Of a DNA stretch of 64,000 nt, positions 40,245 through 52,502 are shown in pieces. Every line of letters starts with the position of its first letter. The stretch's first letter is position 1. The DNA comes from Symsagittifera roscoffensis (Eukaryota > Xenacoelomorpha > Acoela > Convolutidae): positions 63,109,548 to 63,173,547 of the forward strand of contig NC_087064.1 in assembly GCF_963678635.1 (NCBI RefSeq), in the 5' to 3' direction. The notes under the pieces were generated by a model that worked only from the letters and a program-made list of their open reading frames with translations, searched no databases and was not told the DNA's origin. The translations under genes were made by a program, and so were the position numbers.

Positions 40245-42440
40245 TATTTCTATTTACAACTGCTTTTATTTACAATTTTATTATATACACGATTCTATTC
40301 TAAGAAAAAAAAAAAAATTTTGTGGTAACAAATTTTGTACAACGTGTTAAAAACCTTGTTGTAGCTCTCTTTCTAAAACCTTTGAAAAATTTCCCTTAAT
40401 GTGGTCTCAACCGTACCTATTTCGATTTGTCTTATTTTGTCTTAAGAAACACTTGTTGTAATTTTACTTCAATTTTTATACCGTCCCAAGACTATTCGTC
40501 ACTATCACAGTACTCTCCGCTAGTGTCCTAAGACCCTTGTACCAAGGCCACTGTCCCAAGACTACTGTCCCAAGGGTAGTGTCCCAAGACCAGTGTCCCA
40601 AGGCTAGTGTCCCAAGACTACTGTCCCAAGACTAGTGTCCCAAGGGTAGTGTCCCAAGACCAGTGTCCCAAGGCTGGTGTCCCAAGACTACTGTCCCAAG
40701 ACTAGTGTCCCAAGACCCTTGTCCCAAGACCAGTGTCCCAAGACCACTGTCCCAAGACCACTGTCCCAAGACCATGTCCCAAGACCACTGTCCCAAGACC
40801 CTGTACCAAGACCACTGTCCCAAGACCCCTGTCCCAAGACCCTGTCCCAAGACCACTGTCCCAAGACCCTGTCCCAAGACCACTGTCCCAAGACCCTGTC
40901 CCAAGACCACTGTCCCAAGACTGCTCTGTCCCAAGACTTCTTCGGTACTGTCCCAAGACTCGTCACGGAGTGTCTTCCTCGTTGTAGGGTCTTCTTGAAT
41001 CACCGTACCTTGTACCACCACTCATGCTCTAGTAAAATTTTCCCAAAAACCCTCTCTTAAAAGCCAAATGCTGACCCCCCTCTTCTTTTTGGTTGTTTCT
41101 ATTTCAATGTAGGTGCGCAGGTATCTTGTGATCACCTGTTCGTATAAAACCAAACACAAATCCTCACTAAAATGCAACAAAAATCTAAGTAAGAAAAATA
41201 ATAAAAACAGAAAAATGAGCCCACCTGAAATTCAAAGGTGACCAATGTCTACCTTTCGTCTAAAAAAAATGTCTGGTACCTAATTGCCACGCGTTTTCCT
41301 CCCCCCACTAGTGATCTTATGGGGTATCACAAAAGCTGTCTATATCCGGTCCCCCCTACCAAACCAACCAGCGTACCAGTCTTAACTCGAGTTGAATTTT
41401 GGATATTCACCTATTATCACCAACGCGTGTTATGGCTAATGTAACTAAGTCAACGATGTCGATTAATTAGTTACTCTAGTTTCTCCCCTTTTTACAATTT
41501 GCAACCGCTCACCTCTAGCCTAACCAGTCCCCCTTCTAACCTCCCCCCTTTCTAGCCCCCCTTCTTAAGCCTAAAAATTACTTTAAGCGCCGGGTGCTAA
41601 ACCTCTCAAGAGAAAACCGTAGACCTGTTTCCAGGCCTGCTCAAGTAAAAACGTTCCTCAAAACTGGGGGATTTCGCTTATCCAATTTTACACTTATCTC
41701 CTATAATGTAATGTGGATTCTAACGATACCCGTTCTGCCCAACTTGAGAACTCGAGAACTGTCAAATCCTTCTTGGCTGCTTCCCCACTCGACTGGTCAC
41801 CTGTTCCAGTCCAGTCTCCTATTGGTTCAGCTCAAGTGTTCCTGAACCAGTTTCCCACTCGGCCGGTCACCTCTTCCAGTCGAGTCTCCTATTGGTTCAG
41901 CTCAGGTACTCCTGAACAACCCTCCCACTCGGCTGGTCACCTCTTCCAGTCAAGTTTCCTTGTTGTCCAGCTAAGTTCCAAACTATCTGAAAACCCTTGA
42001 CAACGCCCCACACTCGGGCACTTTATTACGGTTACTGGGTTAAATTGCTAGGTTGATCGAAACGATCGAACTTATAAAACAGTATGGGTATACTATTTAA
42101 TTAATATAAAGGTTTGATCCAACTGATCTGGTGTCAAAGTCACTGTCTTTTTTCGTTTTATGGTTTTTGTTCCTTTTTCTATTCTTTTTTGGTTTTTTTG
42201 TTTTGCTTTTTGTCTTTTTGCTTGTGTTTTTGTCCCCCTAGTTGCCCCCCTTTACTCGGTTAGCTAAGCCTCGTTCGGAGAGCGTACCAGGAAATTTTCT
42301 CGAGTTTTCTTAAAAAGCTATCACAGTACAACCGGAAGGTTTGCACGTTCCTGTCGAACCGTACCGCCGGTACTCTAGAATGGGCATTCAGCCCGAAGCT
42401 GTCTCAAGTGGGTTCGACTCCGTAGTCTTGATGTCGTAAA
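40245..42440 (-). other. Long leader (5' UTR) of copy B
   Basis: Non-coding. Reading the minus strand, it has an A-rich tract (about 42,130-42,240), the 70-bp tandem repeat (about 41,770-41,965), C/G-homopolymer sequence and the minisatellite. Just before gag is a splice acceptor preceded by a long T run (AG at 40,300-40,301). Confidence 0.7.
40480..40970 (-). repeat. CTTGGGACAGT minisatellite in copy B leader
   Basis: On the plus strand the units read TGTCCCAAGACCACTG and variants, with about 30 copies at 13-15 bases. The array is about 200 bases shorter than in copy A, with fewer of the ACTAGCC-type units. Confidence 0.9.
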
Positions 42441-42455
42441 CACCCAGGAGCGCCA
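42441..42455 (-). other. Primer-binding site of copy B
   Basis: Reverse complement of CACCCAGGAGCGCCA, identical to the sites in copies A and C and 11 bases inside the LTR end. Confidence 0.65.
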
Positions 42456-42466
42456 TAAAAACACTA

Positions 42467-43340
42467 TGTAACATTCGTCTACTGCAGTCACACATGAGGC
42501 TTAAGAAAAATAGGCCCTATAACCACTGGCTCAAGGGTCAGGGACACCATCTCTTGTGTTTTTCTACCTCAAGAACGGTCGGAGCCAGTTCGGTTCGTTT
42601 GTGACATGAGACTACGACCCGTTACAGCTTAAAGGCTACTACTAAAATATCCCCCCACTCTAGAATTAGAAACGTCCCCATACTTAGGTCTCTAGATACC
42701 CAAAATACATGAACGCCGTTAAAAACCGGGTTGGAACAATCCGTTAAGTTACTTTTTATTAGACAGTGGAACTTTGATCCATTTCAGATGGATCAACCTA
42801 AAACTCGCCTTACCTCAACATAACAATCATAAAACACACTCTAAGAATTTAAATTTGTACTCACATAGTAGCACGCTCAAGAAGTGGGAAATAATCCAGT
42901 CGGTAGTTAACTCAAGAATTAATAAAGTAACTAAAATGAGTTTAACGTTAGTCAGTTTTAATAATAAGAACAAGTTTTTACTCTAGACTGTAAGTTCTCG
43001 TGAACCATTAGGACACTCTAGCTGTCCACCTTTCCACCGAAGGTTCACTCTGGTCCAGTTAATAATAGTACTCCAGTCACAACAATCCAGTTCGTGGGAA
43101 TGCTCTCGTCTCTGTTCTAGATGGGACAGCTCTACTCTTGTTCTATTGTGACAGAAATTGCGAAAAGCAATTTCCCACTGTTTTATTTGGTAACTTTCCC
43201 GCGATTGTTACTCGATCGTTCTGAAATTGTTCTTTTTTGATTTTCAGTTATCGCGAGAAAATCGTGCATGACATGCTCCATTCGAAATTTTGAAAAATTA
43301 AATTTCACTCCAAAATCAAGTGTTTTTTTGCTCCTCTCAA
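42467..43340 (-). repeat. 5' LTR of copy B, lacking its start
   Basis: Starts (outer coordinate) at TGTAACATTCG, the inverse of the LTR end, and matches copy A's 5' LTR to about CTCCTCTCAA at 43,340. There homology stops and copy C-related sequence begins. AATAAA is kept on the minus strand at 43,182-43,187. The front part with the TATA-like box is missing, as in A. Confidence 0.8.
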
Positions 43341-43743
43341 ATTAATTAACATCTGAATTCTTTCTGCTAAGATGAGAAGCTAGGAGTTGGGGGGAAAGGG
43401 TTGATCCATCTTCGATGGAGATGATGATTTTTATCTACTGAACAAAAACAATAATAATTCAATAAATAGTAGTAGCCCTGATTTTAGGAGTGACCTCGTG
43501 GTCTGGGGATATTGAGACCCATCCATGAGCTCACTATTTCTGTATGTAATCTAGTTAATTTTAGTGTTTTGACCGCAGCCGAAAGCAGTAACGTTTTTGT
43601 CGACCCGATGTTAGAAAGACCACCGAAAGTACTGGCTTGGTAGAGACGGTTAAAAGCATGTGAAGCTCTGTTTAGACGTTGGCCAGTCGTCTTAGGACTT
43701 AGTTTTTTTTCCGTCGATAGGTATCTTCCGGAGGAGTGTTACA
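43341..43743 (+). repeat. 5' LTR of copy C, front missing or short
   Basis: Ends TGTTACA at 43,743, followed by the same spacing and primer-binding site as in A. The word TTGATCCATC-TTC-GATGG at 43,401-43,418 aligns with the A/B LTR hairpin. The distance from hairpin to LTR end (about 320 bases) is close to that in A (about 310). The purine run GGGGGGAAAGGG just before the hairpin could instead be a tract marking the LTR start. Bases about 43,572-43,743 match the inverted fragment at 1122. Confidence 0.6.
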
Positions 43744-43755
43744 TAGATGTTTTTA

Positions 43756-43770
43756 TGGCGCTCCTGGGTG
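43756..43770 (+). other. Primer-binding site of copy C
   Basis: TGGCGCTCCTGGGTG, the same as in A and B although the surrounding leader has diverged, which indicates selection for one tRNA primer. Confidence 0.65.
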
Positions 43771-46607
43771 TTATTTGTTTTAACATCATGACCGGCAGAA
43801 CCGTTAACGAGCACTCCGCGCCGTAGGCCTAAACAGCCGGGGTGGGGGGATTCGCGGTCCCGTCATTTCCTGAAAGGTCCGTGACCAAAAACACTTGAAG
43901 ATATATATAAAACCAAACAAAAAGGAGTATAGTACCCAAGAAAAACAAAAAACATTAAAAAAATAACCGAAAAAACCAAAAGCAGTAAAAAAAAAAAAAG
44001 TAAAAAATCAGTAGAAATCATCACCACAGACAAGATGTGATCCGACCCTCCCGTTTGTTGTTGATAGATATATTGTTGTTACAGGCATTTATATCAGTCA
44101 GGATCGTTACGATCAAATTTGTGGCCCGTTTGTGAGGCTTGTACTGTAGGGTTAATGATAAATTGCGCTCAATCCGGAAGGGGCAGCTGATTTGCGCTCA
44201 ATCCGGAGGGGTCTTGGGAGAAGACTGATCCGGCAAGCAGTACAAGGAGCAACAAGAAGGGGCTCAATGACAACAACAATCGACTGTTGGGTATCGTTAA
44301 CAAGTTTTGTATCCCTTTATGTACAAAAATTAAGATAGTAATCTGAGGGGGGCTCGACAGTGCTGCACTGTAGTGACCCTTCACCGAACTGCGAATATCC
44401 GAGTTAAGCACCTTAATTCGGATATTAAACAAACCCGGAGGGGTATACTATTACTAATATTATTACTTATATAGCCTATATTAATACTCCTATATCGTTT
44501 TTCAGTAAAAAACACAGAAAGCAGACCGGTTTTTAGGGTCAAAATAGCGATATTTTGATCCCCCCACAAATCGCGATTTTTGAGATACCGATAATTTTTG
44601 AAACGGAAAAAAGCGCTAAATTAGTGTGTTACACCGTAACTGCACTACTATAATAGATAGAACCGGTTAAGTTTAGTTCGGAAGTGGTTGGAACTATTTT
44701 GGTACCGAAAACCGAATTTTCGCGATTTTTGATAGTACGAAACATTATAAATTCAGAAAATGTTTTTGAAATTTTTGAGTTAGGACAGTAAAAATAGTTG
44801 TTCGGACATTGTACACTAGTGAATCTACAAGTTTTAAAACCCGATACCCGAAAGCCTTCCGGGTTGCAGAGAAATCGAACTTAACGTGTTTGATTTGGTG
44901 GATTCATCAATCCGGAGGGGTACAGGTAGCATAGTTTTTCGCAAATTTTTTCAAGTAAAGCGTTTTAGATCGGGTCTTTTGCATTGAACTAGAAAAATAT
45001 AGACCTTCTGAGCTCGGATCAATAATTTTTAGGTCGAAAAAAAACAGAATTGCGGAAACAGTTAGGCGGAACCTTTAAGAGAGAAATTTTTGACTTTAGA
45101 AAAAAGACGTTTTGGTTAATAACTTTGGAACTACTGGACAGATCCAGTTAATCTTGGTACCAATAGATCAGAACTTAGCTGAGCTTACTGATAGGGACAA
45201 AAGTTTTTCGAAAAAGTGAGCGTGAAAAGTTTTTGAGATTGTTTTTAGCAAATTCACCAATTTGGGAGGGTAGACCCTTCACGTTTTATAAATTTCTTTA
45301 GGAAAGCCCTTACACCCCTACCAAAAAGTAGTAGCGGTTCAATAAAGTAACTTTAGGCTATTCTAGACGAAAAGGGAAGGCTAAAGGCACAGGAAAACCT
45401 TAATCGAGCCGAAGTTAGGCTAGCGATAAGACCCATCACCGTTAGCGTGAATTGTCAAATAAGAGGCCTAACTTCAATCCGGAAGGCTCTAGGAAAGCAT
45501 TACATACCCTTCCTAGTTAATTTAAAAAGCAAACTAGCATCGGAGAACGTATCCGGAAGGGTATAGGTTGAAAGAAGGAAATCTCCGAAAAGCTACTTTT
45601 ACAAAACCAGAGGGCTCCCAATCCGGAGGGATCAAAAAATTTTTCAAATTCGGAGGGGTCCGAATCCGGAGGGGTCTTATATTTGCTAACTCAGAGGGGT
45701 CCCAATCCGGAGGGGTCTTATAATTGCCAACTCAGAGGGGTCCCAATCCGGAGGGGTCTAAATTTTACCAATCCGGAAGGGTCCTATTTTTGCCAATTCG
45801 GAAGGGTCCTATTTTTGCCAATCCGGAGGGGTATCATTTTATTAAAGGACTTAGGTAAACAGAAGAAAGACCACAGTGAGAGGTATTAGATTATTAGCAG
45901 ACAGGCTAGGAATCAGTGACTGCACTGGTAACTTGCCTTTCAATAAAAACCATACCAAAACAAAACAGGTCCGAACTCGGATATTCGCGACACTAAGTCT
46001 AAACCAAAAAGAGCGTAAATCATTGGTGTGGATTGAAACCCAAAACGTTTTTGTGAGAAGTGACTGCCCTAAGGATTTTAGTAGGTCTAGTTTGGGCAGT
46101 CCGGAGGCAGATAGGTAACACAATACTCGGAGGGTGCAATAGACGCCCACTTGAGAAAATTACTGCCTTGAAAGTTTTGTTTGTTTGGTGCAGCACCAAG
46201 CAGGGAAAGCTTTTTCTGTAAAAGACAAGTTCGACTATTGTACTGCGACCGACTAAAAGTAAAATATACATAAGTTTTTTTTGTAGAGGTATTCATATTC
46301 TGTCATTATATATTTTTTTTGTTTTTGATTTTAAATCAACATAATTTGTGCTTGTTTGGGTATTGAGTACACTATCTTTTAAACTGACTGATAACATCAT
46401 AATGTGCTAGTTCTCAAATCTTACGACCGATAATCAGTTAGTGTGAATATATTATAAACAAGCTGTACTCTGATAACATACAGGGATTCGTGGTCACTAT
46501 TTAATAGAATCTTGTGAAATTTATTGTGTTGTGTCATTATTATTGATAGTTAAACTATAAAGTCACCAGCGATCAAATTGAGTGTATAGGCATAAAGAAG
46601 TGACAAA
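43771..46607 (+). other. Long leader (5' UTR) of copy C
   Basis: About 2.8 kb without a credible gene. It begins like the A leader with an A-rich tract (about 43,905-44,010), then is unrelated to it. It lacks the CTTGGGACA minisatellite and instead carries many TCCGGAGGGGT words. The small frame from 45,683 that reads NPEGSY repeatedly is a by-product of that repeat. Confidence 0.65.
45605..45840 (+). repeat. AATCCGGAGGGGTC repeat array in copy C leader
   Basis: About nine units of AATCCGGAGGGGTC or close variants (TTCGGAAGGGTCC, CTCAGAGGGGTCC), spaced by T-rich 10-25 base linkers such as TTATAATTGCCA. Scattered single units occur at about 44,168, 44,195, 44,433, 44,910, 45,478 and 45,550, and one upstream of copy A at about 1742. 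Confidence 0.8.
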
Positions 46608-49600
46608 TTGAGAGCGAGTCTAGACAAGTCAAGGATACCTAAACGAGGTAATAGCTCTAGGAAATTCATACCTAAAAAGCAAAGAGAAACGATGACCGAC
46701 CCTTTTGTGGATCGGATCAAACGAGCCCGGACCGACAAAGGCGAGACGGTATCAGGCAGAATGGTTGAAACGAGGAGTCAGAAGACCTCAGAAGAGGGAA
46801 AAGAAATGTTAGAAGTGGAGGTCAATACGGACCAGGCCATGAATGACAACCAGGAAGCACATGGACTGGAAGGGAGAGGCAGAAGGCTGGCGAGTGAATC
46901 TACTCCAGTAGAACAAGGCCATGATTTTGCCACTTCCACCGGGACATTGGAACGAGAGGAGATGTCGGAACTGTCCGACATTTCAACTGAAATAGTGGCA
47001 ACTAGAAGATCTCCAACAGACAACACCATGATGGCAGGCGGGACTGAGAAACAAACAACGTCCTCGTCGTTCTCAAAAAGAATGAGGAACACCTAAGGAA
47101 ACGTCTTTCCATTCACCATGGGAGTGGGCACAGGAAATGAAGGTGAATTCCAGGAGGAGGAGGAGGACGAAGAAGAACAAGTGGACTTTGGGTCTCAAGT
47201 CAGCCTCAGTAGTTCGACCCAGGAGAATGAGGCATACGTCGAAAGAGAGACTAGAACCATGGACAAATTTGGTGTGGTGAGAACGATAAGCAACTACGCA
47301 AACACACCAGGCCAGTCGAGAGGCTTCGCGATTATGACAAATTCAGAGCCGCAAACTGGGGAGAGTAGAAACAAAGGGCTAGGCAATGCATTGGCGGAAC
47401 CTGATGTGGATAATGAAAAGACGTCGAGGCAGAGAGTCAAGGCCCGAATCTCGACCAGCACGAGGCTACCTGGGACCGACAGGGTTACAACCCCACTAGT
47501 GACGCCACTCGTAGATAACGGGGCAGCACTAGAGGAAGCCTTGAACAACATAGCGGGCAGTATAGGAGAACAAAATGAACAGATGTCCATAAGAATGAGT
47601 GAACTAGAAAGAGCAGTTCACATTGAAAGAGAAAGTCTGCGGGAAGAAATAAACCGCAATAGACAAGAAGTTGGTAGGAGCAAAAAACGCTTGAAAGAAA
47701 GAACGGACGAGCACATAGCGAAGAAAATGTCGAGAATGACAAGAGAAGCGGAACAGAGAGAGTTACGCTTAAGAGACGACATGGAGAAGTTAAGAACTCT
47801 GCAAGAGCAGTCTCTTGGGACTCTTGACACAAAGATAGACGCGATGATGGAGAGGCGAGATCAGGCTATCATGGATAGGTTGGACGGGCTACTAGGCAGC
47901 AAAAGTGGACCAAAAGAAGAGGAACCGAACTCGGGAGGTCTCAGCAGGGAGCCGAAGGTGAACTTCAATGACCATCAAAGGAGGAGGAGATATGGATCCA
48001 CTAGAGGTAGGGGCAGTTCATCAGGCTATGCCACAAGGGATAATAGAACATGGGTCCCGAACAGTAGAGCAAGTTCATCGGGGAACAGACAGACCTCTAA
48101 CGAACGACCAACGCAAGGCACACATGCGACTGGGAGAAGTGATTCCGGTAACAGGAGACATGCGAGCCCAGGGAGGAGTCATGTGGGCCAAGGGGGAAAC
48201 ACTCACGGCGATTCGGATTGCAGGGATACACCGAATACAGAGCCTTTGACAAGGTGTGATGACACTCAGGCAGGACACTCAAGTGATGCTACGGCAATGG
48301 CCACAGCCTTTGAACCCCTAAACAGGTCTTTGGAGACATTCCTTACAAGGTTACCTAGAACCAATGAACGCAGTGAGAAGTCCAGAAGAGTCTTTAAGAA
48401 ACCAAGATGCTATAAAGACGAATCTGATGGCTGTATTGATACCTGGATAGAGGTAATGAAACTGCATTTCGAGGAAGAGGACTTATCGGAAAGACAAGAA
48501 TGCAGTGCGCTCACCAGCAACTTGGAAGGGACAGCCCTGAACTGTGTCATGGCCAAGAAGCAAAATCAGCGTGACACTGCTGAGAAAATCTTCGAAATCT
48601 TGTTAAACCGTTTTGGATCAGGGGTGCAGGGACACCAGGCGATGATGCGCTACGAGAAACGGAGGCAACGAGAGGATGAAACGATAGACAAGTTTCTAGA
48701 CGACTTGGAAATGCTGAGAAGACACAGCCAACCGGATGAGTCAAACCGAAGGATGAACCTGACAGTAGCCTCAAAATTCATCGATGGTGTGAAGAATGAT
48801 GAACTTCGGACAATGCTGGCAACGCATTACACACCACTATCAACCAATGTGCCAACACCAGAAGAGTTGAGGCTCAAGTCAAAAGAATATCTTTTCTTGA
48901 AACCTCCTTCGAGATCTGGATACTATAAGAACAATTATGGCAATTTTAACAACGGACCAGCAAACCAAGGGAACAACTGGTACGAACCAAGGGATGATAT
49001 GGACACGAGACGCTCTTGTGCCAATTGCAGTTCAACAGACCATCACGTGTCAGCATGCCCAACTTACAAACAAGGCATGAAAGCAATAGGCTTTAGCCTC
49101 GAGGACGAAGATGCGTCAGAAGTTGACCATGAGGATTTCATGAGAGGAGTAATTGCGAAATTCGGCCCGAGGTGTTTCTTTTGCAACTTGGAAGGTCATT
49201 TTAAATCAGATTGTCCACAATTCTGGGATGCAGTGGCAGACATCAAGCATCCAAGGCATGAGGAAGCTTTATCAGGAGTGAAAACCAGCAAGGCTCGCCT
49301 GTTGAGTGAAGCGGAGGCCCGCAGAAAAGACAAACCGCAAGAGCTGGCGACGAAGAAAATGCAAGCGGTAACTGAAGAGACATGTGAACCGGAACCAGTG
49401 ACTGCGGCCGATGACTTCAAGATTGATTATAGGGCAGCCGCGAGGGATGCTCTAAATAGAGTGCAGCAGGAACTGGTGACGAAAGAGATCGAACAAAAAG
49501 TGAAACTCGAACTGGAAAATGAGAAACTACAGGAGCAACTGAATACCTTCGAAGCAACGGAGGTCGAGGAGACTAAAGCACCAAGCAGTTTGAGCATGAA

Positions 49601-50183
49601 ACTTAATGTGATCTCCGGTCAGAGGTTCGGCATGGTGCCACAAGGAAGCAAGATACAGTCGATAATTTCAGTGGCTGGACACCAGGTAATTAGAAATCTG
49701 AGTGAACCATCCGAGTTCACTTTGATGCATTTGGACACATATGCTGATTATCTGAGGCAGGTGGAGCCACGCACTGAGTCGAGAGCTGTGCGAGCACTAC
49801 TAACAACGGGTGGCCCTCGCACAAAGAAACTTCATGGACGCTACCTGGAGGTCTATGGGCCGTATCAAGTGATGCTGAACGTGGATGGGATCAGTATCTA
49901 CACTAGGACTTATTTAACAACAGACAGTGACCAGATAGGGCAGATCTATTTGGGTGAGGATGAACTCAAAGTCCGCAGGATAGGCCACGACGCCATGATG
50001 GAACAAGATGCAGTACACATTGGGTATGAAGCAGATGTGACCGCACATCTGCTCGACACCAACGGAAAGAAAATCGGAGTCACAGGGCTTCTGGACACAG
50101 GAGCGGTAGTGAGTGTGATGCCGATAAAAACTTGGGAAAGAATGGGCTTCACGAGGGATGATCTAATTCCAACAAATCTCTGA
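46608..50183 (+). pseudogene. gag: gag-protease of copy C, interrupted
   Basis: The resemblance to A/B starts at RASLDKSRIPKR, where the first codon is TTG (46,608); the first ATG is at 46,692 (MTDPFVDRIKR). TAA at 47,094 splits the frame, which resumes from 47,118 for 1,021 codons. It has a long charged coiled coil (about 47,560-47,870) and a Ser/Arg/Gly-rich stretch. The capsid contains DGCIDTWIEVMKLHF and NLEGTALNCVMAKK. CCHC knuckles lie near 49,018 (SCANCSSTDHH) and 49,170 (CFFCNLEGHFKSDC). The protease LLDTGAVVSVMPI starts about 50,089. TGA at 50,181 cuts it. Capsid and protease cores stay close to A/B while linkers have diverged. Confidence 0.85.
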
Positions 50184-51022
50184 CTGGCCGCCGCCAATCG
50201 AGGAGCGATTTACGTAGCCGGGAGAAAACCAATAACGGTTCTCCACGTGGGAGGACGGGATCTTTGGATGAGCTTCCTGGTGGTAGAGAATTTGGACGAC
50301 GCCGACCAATTCATCTTGGGCAGAGATTTCGTCAGAAATTTTGACGTGATGATTGACTTGAACAACGGTCTGATACGGATTAGAAACCCGGACCGGAAGT
50401 ATGTTAAGAAACCAATTAATAGGATAATAACAGACGAAAACAAGGTACCAATATTTTAGATAGGAAAGTAAAACTACAGCCAGGACAAGCTGTGGTGGCA
50501 ATTTTTAGAATGAGAAATTTGAATTCGTTAAGTGATAGTAAACAGGTTTGTTTAGTACCGAATCCAAATAGTCAGAGTTCGGTGATTTCAGGCCGGAGCT
50601 TCTCGGTAACGCGAAACGGACTGTGTGTCAGTGTGTTGTTGAACACACTGGAGACCACGGTTTCAATCCAGCGTGGAAAGAAGCTTGGTTACGCTTTGCC
50701 GATGAGGACCGACTATGAGGAGACACAATACTTGAAGAAACATAGTGTGAAAGACTGTCCTTATCATGCCAAAAAAGATAAAATTTTAAAGAGGATTATT
50801 GAATTAAAATCTATTCATAAATTGTTTTCAATGAAATCCGAAACGGACGACGGCTTATCGAGCTGCTCGAATTTTCCGGAACGCCCCTCGTCATATGAAC
50901 TAGAATCTGACAAACAGCTTTTGCCAGAGATAGAACATTTAAAAGAGAAAATAGGTGAGGGAGATTTCGAAAAATTGCGGGACCTCTTAAATCGGAACCG
51001 CAGATGTATTTTCAAAACATAA
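50184..51022 (+). pseudogene. pol: Protease end and pre-RT linker of copy C
   Basis: The same frame continues to 50,459, with LDDADQFILGRDFVRNFDVMID, the second protease motif. A frameshift near 50,456 moves the rest to the frame of 50,492-51,022. That part carries KQVCLVPNPNSQS, SVLLNTLETTVSIQRGKKLG and a degradation-tolerant linker ahead of reverse transcriptase. A further frameshift occurs about 51,003, where DVFSKHKADIG of the RT N-terminus begins. Confidence 0.75.
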
Positions 51023-52480
51023 GGCGGATATCGGTTGCTGTAATTTCGTCGAGCACGAAATCGAACTTGAAGAGTGCGCCGTTCCCCATAGGGAAGGCGC
51101 AAGACGAATGAAGCCACACAAGTCGGAAGCGTGCCGAGCGGAAATTGAAATGTTGCTTGAATACGACATGATAGAACCCTCGAAATCGACATGGGCTTGC
51201 GGGGTAGTAATGGCGAAAAAGAAAGGGGGCAGCTTAGGTTTTGTTGCGATTTTCGTTACTTGAACGCGGTAACGATAAAAGATGCGTACCCGATACCGCG
51301 AATAGACGAGAGCCTCTCTAAGCTTGGTGATGCCAAGTTCTTCACCACATTGGACATCGGTTCTGCCTTCTGGCAGGTCCCTCTGCGGAAGAAGGACAGA
51401 GAGAAAACCGGATTCGCGTGCGAGTTGGGATTGTACCAGTATAAGAGGATGCCCTTCGGCTTGTGCAATGCAACGGCCACTTTTCAAAGACTGATGGCTC
51501 AGGCTTTGACCAGAGTGACCAAGAAGTACGGGAATCTCGTGATGTGTTACGTGGATGACGTAGTCATAGCGACCCCGACCCTGGAAGATCACATTGATGG
51601 AAGACCACATTTGTGGCTCGATGAGGTCTTCGGATGTATGAAAAGAGCAGGCTTGAAATGCAAACCATCAAAATGTGAAATCCTTAGGGATTCGATCAAG
51701 TACCTGGGAAGAATGGTGGACAGGCATGGTGTGAGGCCAGATCCGGAAGCAGTAGAGGCTGTGTTGACATGGAAGGCTCCGAGAACGGACACACAGCTAA
51801 TGAGCTTCCTAGGGTTTGCCAATTATTACCGGGAGTTCATAAAAGGGTATGCGGACAAGGTAAAAGGGAAAAAGTTCGAATGGAACGACGAAGAAGAAGT
51901 TGCCTTTGAGAACATAAAGCGGGAACTGTGCGAAGCGCCAGTGCTAGGCATGCCTACAGAAAAGGGCATGTATGTTCTTGACACAGACGCAACGGTAGTA
52001 GCCATCTCAGGAATATTGCATCAGGAGCAAGAATGGAACGGAAGAACGGTTCTCCGTCCCATTGTATACGGCAGCAAGGTTTTGAGTGACACTGAGATGA
52101 AATATGGCGCACCAAAAGCAGAAATGTTTGCAGTAGTCCCTTTAAGTTACGCGTAGATAACAGAGCGTTATCCTGGTTGAAGACCTACTCGATGGATCAG
52201 AGTTATATTGGTAGATAGATAGTAAGATTGGATGGCTACCATATGATAACCGAACACAAGATGCGTAATAAACACCAAAATGCTGACAGTCTCAGCAAGA
52301 AAACTGAATTCTATGAAAGATTGGAGCAGAAACAGGCCAATCAGGCAGAAATAAGGAGGGATTTTCGTTTCTGGACAAAGAAACTTATGAAGCGCTTCCC
52401 TTAACGAGATGGTTAGATAAGTCTGGACATCCAATTCCGGGGCATCCCGAGTTACCTGTCGAAAAAGCAGCGGAGATAAA
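51003..52480 (+). pseudogene. pol: Reverse transcriptase and RNase H of copy C, broken
   Basis: Reverse transcriptase motifs are clear: LRFCCDFRYLN (about 51,232), TTLDIGSAFWQVPL, MPFGLCNATATFQRLM and catalytic YVDD (about 51,550). Changes include a frameshift near 51,230, a six- to seven-residue insertion at about 51,600 (DGRPHLW) and loss of about eight residues at 51,865 (after YADKV). RNase H keeps DTDAT and KAEMFAVV. It then loses about 57 bases at 52,138, has TAG for Trp at about 52,217, and is frameshifted again near 52,370. The enzyme cannot be functional. Confidence 0.88.
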
Positions 52481-52502
52481 AATCCTATCCAAAAGGGACC
52501 CG

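Noticed and set aside
40632-41060. Repetitive frames over the B minisatellite
   Set aside because: Same cause as in A: a repeat by-product, not a gene.
45683-45889. Small frame reading NPEGSY repeats
   Set aside because: It is the translation of the TCCGGAGGGGT array, with irregular linkers and no independent support.
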